From Adiantum capillus-veneris (taxonomy: Eukaryota; Streptophyta; Polypodiopsida; Polypodiales; Pteridaceae), in contig CM043954.1 of NCBI GenBank assembly GCA_014529385.2, positions 8,373,806 to 8,437,805 on the forward strand: 64,000 nt of DNA. Direction: 5' to 3'. Below the pieces are notes generated by a model. It had not been told where the DNA came from. It worked only from the letters and a program-made list of their open reading frames with translations, and did no database searches. Position 1 is the stretch's first letter; every line of letters starts with the position of its first letter. Positions 1-11,457 of this stretch are shown one piece after another. The position numbers were made by a program, and so were the translations under genes.

Positions 1-892
1 GCCACTCTGTCAACAGGAGAATCCTGCATGTCCAAGCTCTCTGTCCAGAGAGCCTCTACTCGCTCTCTGAGTGCAGAGTCCAACAAGACCCTCTCAGGGA
101 AGCGTAGCATCATGCTCCCCCTTCCTCTATCAATCTGCCACTGTGAGGATCACCCGTGCATGGTCCGAGAAGGAAGTCCCTGCCAAGATGCCAACTGTCC
201 CACCCAAGTCACTGAAATGGTCACTAGTGTAGAAGCGATCTATCCACGATAGGTTCACTCCTCCCACTCTGCGGTCCGAACGAGAGAAGGCCACGCTGTC
301 TAGGGGCCTCACAAAACTAGAGTGCTGCCACACATCCGAGACCCTCAGAGTCATACAAAACCTCTCCCAAGCTGCCAGCTCAACTCCGTGCACAGTAGCA
401 TAGCTACCACCAATCCTGTCAGAAGGGTCCTCCAACATGTTGAAGTCACTCCCTATGCACCACTATTCTGCCTGCGGTAGAGACTCAACAATCTGTGACC
501 AAAACTCTGCTCGTGCACTCGCCACATTGGGCGCATATATGTTCAGGAAGCCCACAAGTCAACCCTGAACCTGCATAGTGATCCACTAAGCCCAGCCTGG
601 CACAATAATCCCTCTGCCCACAATGGCCTGCTGCAAAGAATCCGCAATAGTGATACATATACCACCCTGGATGCCTCCAGGTCCAAAAGCAACTGACCAA
701 AAAGTATCATATCGTCCACTCAAGAGCTGACCACAACGTCTAATGCGCTCTCACACAGATGATGCTCCTGTAGCATAAGGAGATCAATCTCTCCTCCCAC
801 AAGGCAACGCTGAAGCTCCTGAGCAGTCGGCCCCGCTGACGCTGAGACTGGGGCTCACCAAGTCCCTGTACGTTCCATGAGACGATCCTCAT
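1..892 (-). pseudogene. LINE ORF2 fragment: apurinic-type endonuclease (EEP) domain
   Basis: The frame starting at 892 begins MRIVSWNVQGLGEP, the standard opening of the endonuclease/exonuclease/phosphatase domain of plant LINE ORF2. Further on (about 438-130) come the remnants DPSDRIGG, RRVGGVNLSWIDRFY and GTSFSDHARVIL. These match the end of the domain, where SDH is the catalytic Asp-His pair. In LINEs this enzyme nicks target DNA for target-primed reverse transcription. The copy has several stops and frame changes and runs off the left edge before any reverse transcriptase motif. Confidence 0.8.
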
Positions 893-1695
893 GGGGAGCG
901 GGAGAGAACAGATGCTGCCGCAACAGCTAAACATGTTATCTTCGAGGCTGGCTTGGATGGGGAGTAATCCGCATCCGAACGTCCTCTAGATAGGCGTGAC
1001 TGCAACGAGTGTACGTCCCAAGCCCAAGTAGAGCGAGCCGTACGTAAAGCAACCTCCTCTGTCCACGAGTCCTCATGAATGTGTACATAGCATGGCAAGC
1101 ACTGCGTATAAGCAAAGAAGTGAACCACAATGTGTCTACATCCTGCTGTATCTAGAGGGGTCATCGCAAACTTGGCCAATGGCCACAAAGTCTGAAGCAT
1201 GTCGGTGACTCCTAGGTCTCCCATGTGGTGAGAGAACTCTAGGACCTGTGTATGCAACCACTCAAACACTGAGTCGAGAGTCCACTCAATCTAGTCCCTG
1301 CCACAAAGGGGAAAAGAGAAGCCAACCGCTGAGTCCAAGGCCTCTATCCCCCTAGCTGCAAGGAACAGAACATGAATCCTGAAGCAAGCTGCCTCATGGT
1401 TTGCTGAGGGTTCGCCGAGAAAACAAGTAAAGTCTAGTCAAAGAAGTCCCATCGGCGCCGAATGTCGAAGCTCGTCAGACCACGAGAGACTGCTGCAAAG
1501 GGAGACGTCTGTACCTGTAGAGGGGGTCCCAAGAAAGGCTGTCTCTCTCGCCAAGCGACTCGTGGCAAAGGCACTGCAAAGAGATCTCCTAGCAGCCGGA
1601 GATGGCCCTGCCCCCTGGGTCGACTATGGAACTCGAGCGGGAGGGGGGGGAGTAGGAGCAGGGGGAAGAGGGGGAGAAGAGGGGCGGGAGGGAGC
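893..1695 (-). pseudogene. LINE ORF1, C-terminal part
   Basis: This is the ORF1 sequence downstream of the solo LTR. The end nearest the LTR (about 1462-1695) is proline-rich on the minus strand and matches the low-complexity linker on the other side. The remaining frame (1269-889) reads through WLHTQVLEFSHHMGDLGV and overlaps the start of ORF2. I recognise no domain in this tail. The assignment rests on its position between the ORF1 knuckle and ORF2. Plus-strand open frames here are antisense shadows. Confidence 0.5.
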
Positions 1696-1700
1696 GGCAG

Positions 1701-3214
1701 TGTAACTATGTCAGACTTTGTAAATAATTAATTTATTTACGAGAAAAGAGTTATCTAATTAGTTGTGTGCACATCAGAATAGATCTAGCAGTTTCTGGGG
1801 CCTCAGGTGCGCCCAAGTTTGGGCCAGAGCACCTCATGGAGACCCTAGCAGAAAAATATCATGAAGCCCTAGTGATTGGGAAATCGGGTCTTCAATAAAG
1901 GGGTAGATAGTAGCCTCAGATTTCAGGCTCAGAAAATTACGCGCGCTAGTGCAAGCACAGGAATGAGATGGGGTCCTTAGACTATTAACCCTAAGGCTTG
2001 ATTATTTTACTGCCTTAGGATAAGTTAGTTAAAAGTATTATGAAATTATTTGCGCTCGACCAAATGGCCGGACAAGTGCGAACAGGTAATGCCAGAGCAT
2101 TGCTGGCACGGCAATGCGCTAGGGAGCAGCTAACGTTTTCATTTGTTGCATCTATGTGTGCAGTTGTGCACTTAATTGCACATTTCATTAACTAGCATAG
2201 GATTTTTAAAGTCAAAAGTTGAATGGTTTTTAAATTTTAAAGTAAGTGTGCCACTTGGCACACTTTCCCATGCAATCTCTCTCTCTCCCCCACTCCCTCT
2301 CTTCATGCTAGCGCCCCCTCTTCTAGGAGGCTATAAGAGAGCAGCCCCTCCCCCTCTTGCCAGGTTGGCAGTGCACTACCCCCCCCAAGTTGACCATCCT
2401 CTATGCAGTGAAGCTCTCCATCGAAGCTTGAGAGCAACACCTTGTGGTGTATATGGAGCCTCTGAGCACCCATCACTTAGAACAAGGCCTCTCATGGTTG
2501 CATGCAGCTTTGGGAGAAGTTTCATCGCGTAAAGTAGTAGAAAACTCTCTGTCTCCCTTGTCTAGCTGCTGCAAATTCCCTGTTTTCAGCCCCTAATCAC
2601 TTGTATTAGGGTGAATTTCAGCAAAGTCTTAATAGAATCTCATTCCCCACTACCTACTCTACACATACACCAAGTTTGGAGCATTTCTATCGCGAAAAGG
2701 ACCTCCATTTTGGCATTGGAACGCGCTCAGGTAACAATTTCTGGTTATGTGCAGAAAATTACAGCAAGCCTGTGTGTGTGTGTGTGTTTTGCATGTTTCT
2801 GTGGTTGGTTGATTGCAGGAATGATTACGTCCAAAGTGGCACAGTTAGCGGAAGATAGACCCTCATTCATGAGAGCTTCCGATGAGTTTTGTGGAAGGTA
2901 GACTCTCCCCTACGAAAGCTTCCCAAAATCTCGCAGAAGAGGATAGATCCTCTCAGTAGTCAGAGAGCAGTTCTTCTACTCTCTCAATCAGAAGCAGAAA
3001 AAAAGCCAAGAAAAAATAGAGGACGGGCTTTCGCTCCGTTCCTGTGCTTGTAAAGATTCTCCCTTAGTAATAAACATATTCTCTTTATGGGGGGGGGGGA
3101 CCACCCATCTTTTGGTCCTCAATAAAGTGTCAAGCTTTTTCTCTCTCTCTCCAATTCTCTTGAGTATTTGAAGTACAATTAAAAGTCAGTTTACACTTCC
3201 GTATTTTTGTGACA
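1701..3214 (+). repeat. Solo LTR (1,514 bp) inside the LINE ORF1
   Basis: The segment begins TGTAAC and ends TTGTGACA. It is flanked on both sides by the same 5 bp, GGCAG (1696-1700 and 3215-3219), a perfect target-site duplication. No internal gag or pol is present, so it is a solo LTR left by recombination between two LTRs. A TATA-like box at 2332 and AATAAA signals near 3069 and 3120 put the promoter and polyadenylation region in plus orientation. No second copy of this family is in the window. Confidence 0.85.
2332..2338 (+). promoter_or_regulatory. TATA-like box of the solo LTR
   Basis: TATAAGA follows a CT-rich block and lies about 740 bp upstream of the first AATAAA (about 3069). That is the U3-R-U5 order expected in an LTR read on the plus strand. 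Transcription is not shown. Confidence 0.45.
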
Positions 3215-3692
3215 GGCAGAGGTAGAGGGGCGAGAGGAAGAGGCGACAGGAGCAGGAGGCGGAGGGGGAGGGGGGGGATGATGAGGAGGAGGGAACTCTG
3301 AGGGAGGAGGGGCTGTCGAGGGTGAAGCTGAGGTGGGGGTTGGAACCACTGTTGCTGGGTAGGCGCCTGAGAACCACTCTGAGTGCCAGGCTGTCGCTGT
3401 GGCCCCTGCCGTCGTCCACCACGAACTTGCTGCCATCCCTCCTCCGCTGGAGCCTCAGGCTCGGAGGGTGGCTCTGTATGTGTGCTCTGTGTCTCTGCTT
3501 GTGGCTGCTGGCCAATCCTTGCAAGCTGGGGCTGAGTATGTGGTGTAGGTCGAGGCTCCTCCGTGGACACGCCTTCGCAAGATGGCCCATCTGTCGACAA
3601 ATGAAGCACTGGTTTGGAAGGCCCGAATACTCCACACTCTGTCTAAACCAACCCCCATTCACCCGAGGCAAAAGAATGACCTTACCAGAACG
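3215..3692 (-). pseudogene. LINE ORF1, zinc-knuckle part
   Basis: Minus-strand translation gives RVNGGWFRQSVEYSGLPN followed by a CX2CX4HX4C knuckle (CFICRQMGHLAKAC, about 3620-3580). Next comes a Gln/Pro-rich tail that includes EEGWQQVRGGRRQG. This is the typical layout of plant L1-type ORF1 (DUF4283 and zf-CCHC proteins), a nucleic-acid chaperone of the LINE particle. A frameshift just after the knuckle moves the natural frame. The N-terminal part is absent because the insertion is 5'-truncated. Confidence 0.75.
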
Positions 3693-4534
3693 TTGTCAAA
3701 ACCCTCCTCCGAAGCCCCACTCTCTATGGTGGGAGTGGTCTACTATTGGTTGCATAAATCTCTTCAATGCAATGGACTTGCCGACGATGTCAACGACGGT
3801 GAGGACGACAACGAGACTTGCTGAGATCTGAAAACGCTAAGGGCTGAAATCTGCAAATCTTGTATCTACTGAATTCTAACTCTATGTCGGTGACGATGGC
3901 GATGACGACGATGCGCTAAAAACGCAGATGCTGAAATCTGCGAATAGCGGGCTGAATCTGCAAACGCTGGCTGATCTGACCGTGCGGCGAGGATCTGCTA
4001 CGGGAAGGTGAGATCTGCGAGGTTTGGGGCTGCTATGCGGTGTCTATAGGCTGAAAACTGAAAACACTGAAGCTATGATGCTCCTGTAGCCGGGAATCTG
4101 CAAAACGTTAGGCTGACTTACTTCCAAAACACGCTAAGCTGATCTGCTGTCTTGCTGCAAAAACGCTATGGGTTCTATTGTCGCCAGGATGATCTGCAAT
4201 GCTGAAAAACGTTGGGGGTTGATCTGCATTGGATGAAAAACGTTGGCTGATCCTTGTGGCTGAAAGCGCTAGGTTGCCTGCCGGGGGGTCTTGCTGAGAA
4301 GGTGAATTGTCGAACACTGAGTCCCTGTTGCCTCTTCTGCCAAAAAGTGCTAGCGCTAGGTTTTCTTATATATTGCCCGAGTCAAATTGCCCTACCCAGT
4401 TTCCCAACAAAGTCACTTATTAATAATAAGTGAAAAATGGCTAAAATAGGGAAAATAGGTTTTCTGAACTGTAAAATGCTCCTGATGAAATCTAATGGTA
4501 CTGCTGATGATCATGTTGTGTGCAACCAGAGGAT
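3693..4534 (-). repeat. Family-A LTR (A0), larger piece
   Basis: This matches the reverse of the family-A LTRs at 7442-8596 and 28296-29439. Shared landmarks are the CCTCCTCCGAAG block, the run of gctgaaaacgct-like words, the tatata region and the aaaatagggaaaatagg block. It breaks off at AGGAT (4530-4534), where copia D begins. The missing end resumes at 38840. The roughly 205 bp that should lie beyond 3693 are missing, presumably displaced left of the window by the LINE insertion. Confidence 0.8.
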
Positions 4535-4746
4535 TGTTGAGTTAAAGGCCCAAATGACCCCTTTTGTGTATATTTTTTAAGGTTACTAACCTTTGGCCAA
4601 TTTCACATTGAACTTGGCCACTAACTTAAAAATGGTCGCTCATGTGACCATTTGGAGCTATAGTGCACACTTTTGTGAGGTTATACTCCGGTTTTGGTGC
4701 ATTTTGCCCAAAAATTCAGCGTATTAGCCCTCTTATTCGTGCATCT

Positions 4747-5616
4747 ATGGCCTCATCTTCTTCGGATGTGAAGAATCTCTTCGAGATTAGGAGGTTCGAT
4801 GGAACAGGTTTCGACTTTTGGAAAGACAAGATCCAGGGAATCCTATTTCTTAAGGATTGTGAAGGGACACTTGAACAGGTAAAGCCACGGACTATGTCGG
4901 GTGAAGCATGGGTTAGCCTGAACAGGAAGGCAGTTACCTACATCAAAATGGCCATGACCGATGAGACAGTCATTGATTTGAAAGGTCTCACAAATGCTTT
5001 TGATGTGTGGGAGAAGTTAAAGGCGATGTATGAGAATACAACGCATGTCAACCGAGTGCATTTGATGTGAAAACTTGTTGGCATGCAGCTAGATGAGTCC
5101 AAGAGCGCTGCAGAGCACTTGTCGTTGTTTATAGGTACTTTGTCGCAGTTACAGCACTCAGGTTTGCCTCCTTTTGATAATAAGCTGAAAGCTATCTTCT
5201 TGCTTATGACCTTACCTGATTCATGGAAAACATTGGTGGTTTCATTGTCGAATAACCCCAATTTGACCTTTGATGTTGTTAGGGGTTCTATCTTGAATGA
5301 GGAAATCAGGAGGAAAGCAGGTGGAGAGGGAGGCAGCTCTGCCAACATGGTTAGAGACAGGACAGAGAAGAAGAATGTCTATACACAAAGGAGTAAGAGT
5401 AAGAGTAAGGAAAGGGGAAATGCCAGCAAAGGCAAGGGTGATGTGACTTGCTATCAGTGTGGCAGGAAAGGTCACAAGAAACCCGATTGTAGGTACTACA
5501 AAGCCGAGTTAGAACGAAAAAAAGAATGGCGGAGACAAAAAGAAAGAGAAGAAGGAAGTCAAGACAGATGCACAGGACTGCTCAAAGGACAAAGAGAAGG
5601 CCAATGTGGTTTCTAG
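4747..5616 (+). pseudogene. Copia D gag (UBN2-type) with zinc knuckle
   Basis: The start codon at 4747 gives MASSSSDVKNLFEIRRFDG, and GFDFWKDKIQGIL follows, typical of the copia gag N-terminus. An in-frame TGA at 5068 breaks the frame, which resumes at once with the LDESKSAAEHLSLF helix region. A CX2CX4HX4C knuckle (CYQCGRKGHKKPDC) lies at about 5452-5493. Gag packages the element RNA in cytoplasmic particles. A frameshift near 5600 separates it from the protease frame. Confidence 0.85.
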
Positions 5617-6233
5617 TGATTGAGGAGCTGTCAGATGTAGAGGACATCTTGTGTGCCACTTTGTCAGATGATGATGCTTATGACCTTGATGCCTCTCTTA
5701 ATGTTCATTCACAGGACATGCAGATCACTAAGAGTGATCTTATTGATGCTTTGTTGACTGTCAATGATGCATTATCCCAGACTTGCATAGTTGATTCCGG
5801 TGCTTCATTTCAGGTGAGTCCTATCAAGGAGTGTTTCTCTACTTTTGATGCAGGCAAGCATGGCCATGTATACCTTGGAAACAATCATGGATGTTCCATT
5901 GAGGGTATTGGCACTGTGCATCTCTCCATAGATGGCACAAATGAGCTTGTCTTAGATGATGTTAGATATTTGCCAAGAATCAAGAAGAGTCTGCTTTCTG
6001 TTGGTCAGATGGATATGCATGGTTACAGCATCTTGTTTGAGAGAGGGTCATGGAAAATGACTAAAGGCTCAAGGCTCGTTGTAAAGGGCACAAAGAAAGG
6101 GACACTTTACTGCATGCATGGAAAGGCCATGTTGGGCAACTTTATTGCGTTGGCTGAAATTAACTCTCACATGGAGTTATGGCACAAGAGGCTTGGCCAT
6201 ATGAGCCAAGCTTTGTACTTTGAACAAGCTTGA
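5526..6233 (+). pseudogene. Copia D protease and start of integrase
   Basis: The frame reads SQTCIVDSGASFQVSP (about 5777-5824), where DSGA is the catalytic triad of the copia aspartic protease. After the GNNHGCSIEGIGTV strand region comes ELWHKRLGHMS (about 6172-6204), the H-x4-H start of the integrase zinc domain. The frame then ends at 6233, and the remaining zinc ligands are in another frame. The protease cuts the Gag-Pol chain in the particle. Confidence 0.85.
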
Positions 6234-6797
6234 TGCAAAAGGCACAAAGCTTGACTTTTGTAATGAATGTCAATATGGCAAGCAAGTAAAGCGTTCTTAT
6301 TACTCCAATGTCTCTCGTAAATGTCTGCTTGATCTTGTACATTCTGATTATGTAGCATGCCTACTAAGTCTATGGGAGGTGCATGCTATTTTGTCTCCTT
6401 TGTTGATGATCATTCTAGGAAAATTTGGGTTTATTTGCTTAAATCTAAGGATGAAGCCTTTGCTGCGTTTAAGAAATTTCATGCATTCGTGACCACCCAA
6501 ACAAGTAGAAAGCTGAAATGCTTACGTACGGACGATGGGGGAGAGTTCACAAGTGCTGAATTTAACAAATTTTGTGAAAATTTGAGCATTAAGAGGGAGC
6601 TTATTGTGACATACAGCCCCTCTTCTAATGGTGTGGCTGAAAGATTCAATAGGACACTTTGTGAGAGGATGAGATGCATGCTGTCCACAGCTAATCTCTC
6701 TCATGGATTTTGGGGAGAAGCTTTGAAAATTGCAGTGCATATATGCAATCGATCCCCTCACATGCCTTTGAAAGGTGACATCCCTAAAAAGGTTTAG
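6220..6797 (+). pseudogene. Copia D integrase zinc finger end and DDE core
   Basis: The frame at 6220 gives CNECQYGKQVKR (zinc ligands) and LLDLVHSD (first catalytic Asp). After a shift near 6360 the second frame holds LRTDDGGEFTSAEF (second Asp) and SSNGVAERFNRTLCERMR (catalytic Glu). This is the D-D-35-E core of a copia integrase, which joins cDNA to the host chromosome. The frame changes and the stop at about 6795 make it non-functional. Confidence 0.85.
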
Positions 6798-7441
6798 TCT
6801 GGCAAACCTGCTTCATATGATCACTTACGCATTTTTGGTTGCAAAGCTTTTGTGCAGATTAGACCTGAGTTGAGAAGCAAACTAGATGCCAAGTCCATTA
6901 AAGGCCTTTTCATGGGATATGGTGAAGAAGGCGAAATGGGTTACAGGATTTGGTTACCTCAGCTCAAAAGGGTTGTGGGTTGTGCGCAGCCAGGATGTTT
7001 TTAATGAGGCAAGGCTGCTTCAAAACAATTGTGCCTCAAAGCATGACCATAAAAGGGTCAAATTTCAGCATGACCAGCCACCTATTAGGCCTATTCTTGA
7101 CCCTCAGGATGCACCACATATGGCTGAAAATGTAGATGATCCAGTGGTGTTTGAGCCAGATGATGTTGGGCAGCAAATTGAGGCTCCTGAAGGGCATTTG
7201 CAGCCACGAAACAATGCTGAAAATGGTGCTGAAAATGATGTACAGCAGCCCATTGTTGATGATTTTATCATGCCACCTGATGTAGACCCATTACCGGATA
7301 ATGTGGGTCATTGGGTGAGGCGGTCTACTCGTCCAAGACGGACTCTGAGTAGATATGATCCCTCTTAACATTACATTATGTTGACAAATGAGGGAGAGTC
7401 CCTTACGTATAAAGAGGTAAAGACATGTGAGCACAGCTACA
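6798..7441 (+). pseudogene. Copia D integrase C-terminus and linker to reverse transcriptase
   Basis: Frames here contain SYDHLRIFGCKAFVQI-like and RSTRPRRTLSRYDPS segments, the usual link between copia integrase and reverse transcriptase. A TAA at about 7366 follows RYDPS. The frame then continues as HYIMLTNEGESLTYKEVKT up to CTACA (7437-7441), where A-plus inserted. Joining 7441 to 29445 keeps this frame open into the reverse transcriptase. Confidence 0.8.
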
Positions 7442-8596
7442 TGTCACGTGACACATCCCAACCCTATGTGTCCGTGGACAAGCTACACCACAGCAAGGTT
7501 CAGTCAGTCCGTCAGTTAGATTAGCAGTGATCTGGCACTTTTGTGAGTCTATTCGTAGACCGTGCATGCCCAATCACTTAGCATAGATGCATATCCTCCG
7601 GTTGCACACAGCATGATCATCGGAATTCCCATCAGAATCCATTAGCATCAGTTAGGGGAATTTTCCAATGCATTTAGCCTATTTTCCTATTTATTGGTTA
7701 TTTTCACTTATTATTTTGAAGTGACTTTCCAACAAAAGTAGGTAAGGCAATTTTGCTAAGTTAATATATAAGCAAACCCAAGTTAGCACTTTCTAGCAGA
7801 AGAGGGAACAGGAGCTTCTCGCTCAACAGGCAACTTCTCAGCAGTACCCCCCTCAGCAGTAGACCCTCGCCATCCACTCCTTCCCTTTGGCGTTTCCTCC
7901 CAACAAGCCATCGCCAACAAGTCCTCTTGCCTGGCATTCCAACCTCAGCAGATACATCCCAGCCAGCGTTCTTCAGCCCTTGTCAAAAACGCCAGCATCA
8001 TTGCAGATTCAGCGTTTTTTTCAGCCCCGTCAAAAATGCCAGCTCAGCAATAGCAAAAACGCAGAATTCAGCAGTTGGATTCTCGCAGTTTTCAGCCTAT
8101 GACGCAGTAGCAGATCAGCCACTAGACGGTTGCAGATGTTCCCCCCATTTTCAGCCAAGAAAACGCAGCCAAAACAGTCATTTTCAGCCACCGAAACAGT
8201 CCCGAAATTCAGCAATTAGAAGATCTCAGATTTCAGTCATCAAGTCGTCGTCGTCACCATCGTCGTCGTCACCATCGTCGTCGTCATCCGCATAGTCCCA
8301 TTGCATCAGTCCATTGCATTCACATTGTACACCTTTGTGCAATCAAAGTAGACCACTCTCGCCGACGAGAGTGGGGCCTTCGGAGGAGGGTTTTACAACT
8401 CTCGGTGTCGTATCTCTTCTCTCTCCTTCTCTCAGTCTCATTCACTTGCACGCACAATATCCACTCACTTTGTTCGTGATCATAGCATTCTCCAAAGACG
8501 GAAGGCTCTCTCCTTCCCTAAGAACTAAAATGAACCTTGAGCAATAAAGATCACTAATCTTGAGAAAATACAACATTCATTCCGCTGCACCTTACA
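7442..8596 (+). repeat. 5' LTR of A-plus (1,155 bp)
   Basis: It begins with the 12-base palindrome TGTCACGTGACA and ends CTTACA, directly before the primer site. It contains a TTAATATATAAG promoter-like stretch near 7760, a run of CAGCGTTTTTTCAGCC-like words, a CGTCGTCG trinucleotide run (8246-8290) and AATAAA near 8542. Confidence 0.9.
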
Positions 8597-8597
8597 T

Positions 8598-8609
8598 TGG
8601 TATCAGAGC
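8598..8609 (+). promoter_or_regulatory. Primer binding site, initiator Met-tRNA type
   Basis: TGGTATCAGAGC, one base after the LTR end, is the classic plant complement of the 3' end of initiator methionine tRNA. Reverse transcription of A-plus would start here. The same site, inverted, is at 36472-36483 in A-minus. Confidence 0.9.
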
Positions 8610-8888
8610 TTTGGAAGTGTTCTGCATTACTCAAGGAAAGAACCACAAGAACCACAAGAATTTTTTTGCTTGTTGAGGTCGCACGAACCCAGTTTACTTG
8701 GGCGTGGCGATTCCTAATCGTGTTTTGTTGAAGAGTGACAGGCATCCCCAAAAAGAAGGGCTTGTCCAGCCTCCCCTTGTGTCTCTTTTCACTCATTGAG
8801 AGCGGACCGTGCACTTAGCGGCCGGCCAATCGACGTGAGGTGTGAAAAAGCAACCTTGGTGTGAGCGCAAGGCCACCAAGGGGTGCGC
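8610..8888 (+). other. Untranslated leader of A-plus
   Basis: This non-coding leader matches the reverse of 36210-36471 in A-minus, including the GGCCGGCC palindrome near 8820. It is cut at TGCGC (8884-8888) by gypsy B and resumes at 26062 with the duplicated TGCGC. Confidence 0.8.
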
Positions 8889-10366
8889 TGTCACCAGCGT
8901 GTGACTACTATCTATCCTTTTTGTTGATTTCTTTCTTATTATTTATTTACTTTCACTTTTTGGAAACACCCCTCGGGAAATCTAACTACCCTGCATTGCA
9001 TAGCTAGTGTGGAACTGTCCAGAGGGAGTCCATGCCTGAGGGCAAGAGAGCACTAAGGTTGGACAAGGACTATGGTTAGCCAAAGTGGGATCATTGACTA
9101 GCCAAAGTGGAATCCTTTGCTACAGAGGCTACATTTCAGTTCTGGGTGTGGCAGCAGTGTACAAAGAGGGTCGGATGACCTAGAAAGATACAATGGCAGC
9201 ATCTCCTAAAATTTAGGGAATTGCTATTTTGGGACCTGAAAATGTGTTTGCTTCATTACCTCCGGAATGTCAAGGAGAACATTTTCTTACTCTGCCGTGA
9301 AGTCAACTGGGCAACCGGTTGGGAGATTTTTAGGCGGCAACCCCGAAACGGAAAAATGCTTGTAAATGTGCCAAGTGGCACCTTCTGGTGCACTTTCCTC
9401 ATGCAACAAGAAGTGGCGCTGAGTTTGAAGGAGGGAGAGCCTCATTATCAAGTTCCTGTCACAGGTTAAGAGCTATGGAGTGCTTGCTTTCCCTCCTATG
9501 TACAGTGCGGTGCCAGGAGTGATGCCCTACACGCTACGCCTACCCTCTCTCTCCCCTATGGCAGTATGTTATGCCCCTCTAGTGGGTTTTTCATTTGACC
9601 AATGTACAGTTGTGTGGGTTCATGCGCGATTGTCGAGGCAAGAGCCTCTTGCACAGGTACTGGATTAGCTAGCGGCTAATCCCCCGCAGGTACAGGTGAA
9701 CTCGGAGAGGTTTCACGCCAGAAATCTCGTCCGATTCAAAGGGCAAGTAGCCCTACAGGTGCAAGAGCTCGAGGACTTGCTATGGATCCGACCGGCACGC
9801 GAAACGGAGCCCGAAACAGTAAATTACAGCCTGCTGTGTATTTTTGCAGGTTTAGGGTTTTGGCCCTAAACGGTCCCTAATACCCCCAGGAGGTTCGGGG
9901 ACGCGAGGGGACCGCTGTACAGGTGATCTGGCGCATTTTCGGGGCTCAAAACAGAGAATTCAGCGTGCTGCAGATTCTCGCCGGGTCTTGCAAAGTGCCC
10001 GTATGCGTCGGGAAAGTCACTCAATGCGTGGGAATACTGACTGTGAAGGGTCCTAGTACAGTTATGCTACCAAAATCGGGCCGAAACAGTTGAAATTCAG
10101 CCAAGTTTGTGCAAAGCAGCTTGTAAGGAACCACAGCGTTTATTCCCTCTTTTGAACAATAAAGAAATACCGAAAGGGGCGCCTAAGTTAGGGGCCAATC
10201 TGGTGTCGGTCTACTCATACAGGTGCAATCTAGCAGCCTGTATCCCTCTCCCCTTTGTTGTGTCTTGAAAGTACAGGTAGAATAGACGACTAATAATGGG
10301 TGAAAGCTAAATCAAGGTTTAAGTTTAAAGTCTACCGCCCTTTATGGATTGAACAGGCCAGTTTCA
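8889..10366 (+). repeat. 5' LTR of gypsy B (1,478 bp)
   Basis: It begins TGTCACCAGCGTGTGAC and ends CCAGTTTCA, directly before the primer site. AATAAAG near 10159 may be the polyadenylation signal. The 3' copy at 24606 is 22 bp shorter, mainly because about two dozen bases are missing near 24800. Confidence 0.9.
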
Positions 10367-10383
10367 TGGTTCCATCGACGGGA
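10367..10383 (+). promoter_or_regulatory. Candidate primer binding site of gypsy B
   Basis: TGGTTCCATCGACGGGA follows the LTR directly. The C element has TGGTTCCATCGCCGGGA at the same place. The leading TGG fits pairing with a tRNA CCA end. I did not identify the tRNA. Confidence 0.6.
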
Positions 10384-10473
10384 TTAAATCACTTTTTCCC
10401 ATAGAAGTGAGCCTTGGTCAGTTTGGGCTTGAAGACACAGGGGATCATAGACCAGACACAGGGAATTGCAATT

Positions 10474-11457
10474 ATGGCTGACACACCAGATGATGTGACT
10501 GAAGAGGTTTCCTCTTCACAGGGTCAACAGACACATGAAGTGGGTGAGTCTTCAAGACCACCACAGACAGATGATGATATATTCAGGACCCAGTTGGCTA
10601 CTACTGTGGCTATGTTCACACAAGTAATGCAGAACCCGAGGTTTTTAGCCTTTCTGCAACCTCCTGTTCCGTCTCAGCAAGTTGGTTCACTGGATCATAT
10701 TCAAAAGCCTGTTAAGGCTCAAGCACAAGTGATTCATACTGCAGAGTCAATGGAAACACCTGTAAACTTGACGGAGAACATGCAGTCTCCACAACCTGTG
10801 CCTAAGGTGCAAGAACAGGTGGCTGAGATGCCAGTCTTTCAAGCTGTACCAGTTCAGCCCGCCACCTTTCAGTAGCCTATAGCTGGTTCTAATGGGCAGG
10901 GAAGCAACCTACAGGCTATGCAACACGTCTTCCCACCACCTTCAGTACACCCTGGCTATTTTGGAGGTGGATCGGTATTCCAGAGCATGGCTAGTCATGC
11001 ACCTGGAAATCAGTTTTACACGCCAGGAACAGTGTTCGGGGGTGCTCAAACGATGATGCCTAACCCCATGTATTGTGTCACGGGCATGCTACCAGGGTTT
11101 CAGAGTACTCAGGGCCAATTTGGGATGCCACAGGCAAATTTTGGTATGGCTGGAATTACAAATCAACAGCCAAATATGGCATTTCCAGGTCAACTTAATT
11201 GCGGTCAGGGAACACAAATGAACCCTAACAGTGTTCCCATGTTTCAGTTACTTCCATATGACAATTTAACGTCGCTGGAGAGGCCAACTCCGTACAAAGA
11301 AGGTGGCAAAGGTGTGACTTTCACGACATTTACAGGGCTTGATGACAGGAAGAAGGCTCTCTCATTCCTCCAGCAGTTTGACAAGGCCTATTCAGGGGGA
11401 AACTTTACAGAGGCCCGCAAGGCAGCCACTTTCTTGACAGGGAAGGCGGGACAATAG
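10474..11457 (+). pseudogene. Gypsy B gag, N-terminal part
   Basis: The chosen start, ATG at 10474, opens MADTPDDVTEE and aligns with MADKGKGIMEEG of C. A disordered Gln/Pro-rich region follows, then FTTFTGLDDRKKALSFLQQF at the start of the capsid-like Retrotrans_gag domain. An in-frame TAG at 10873 and another at 11455 break it. Gag forms the particle that holds RNA and enzymes. Confidence 0.8.

Larger units (their letters stand above)
1..3692 (-). mobile_element. 5'-truncated LINE (non-LTR retrotransposon), interrupted by a solo LTR
   Basis: Read on the minus strand, the order is an ORF1 tail with a CCHC knuckle (3692-3215), a proline/glutamine-rich stretch, the rest of ORF1, and then the endonuclease start of ORF2 (892 downwards). 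The reverse transcriptase and 3' end lie left of the window. The right edge, near 3692, cuts ORF1 in mid-frame and abuts a family-A LTR, as expected of a 5'-truncated LINE insertion. A 1,514-bp solo LTR splits ORF1. Several frameshifts and stops mark it as dead. Confidence 0.8.

Noticed and set aside
1462-1731. Basic Gly/Arg-rich plus-strand frame
   Set aside because: It is antisense to the proline-rich linker of LINE ORF1 and runs into the solo LTR.
4535-4746. 5' LTR of copia D matching 38668-38834
   Set aside because: I saw no similarity between the two ends by eye, so I did not call an LTR pair.
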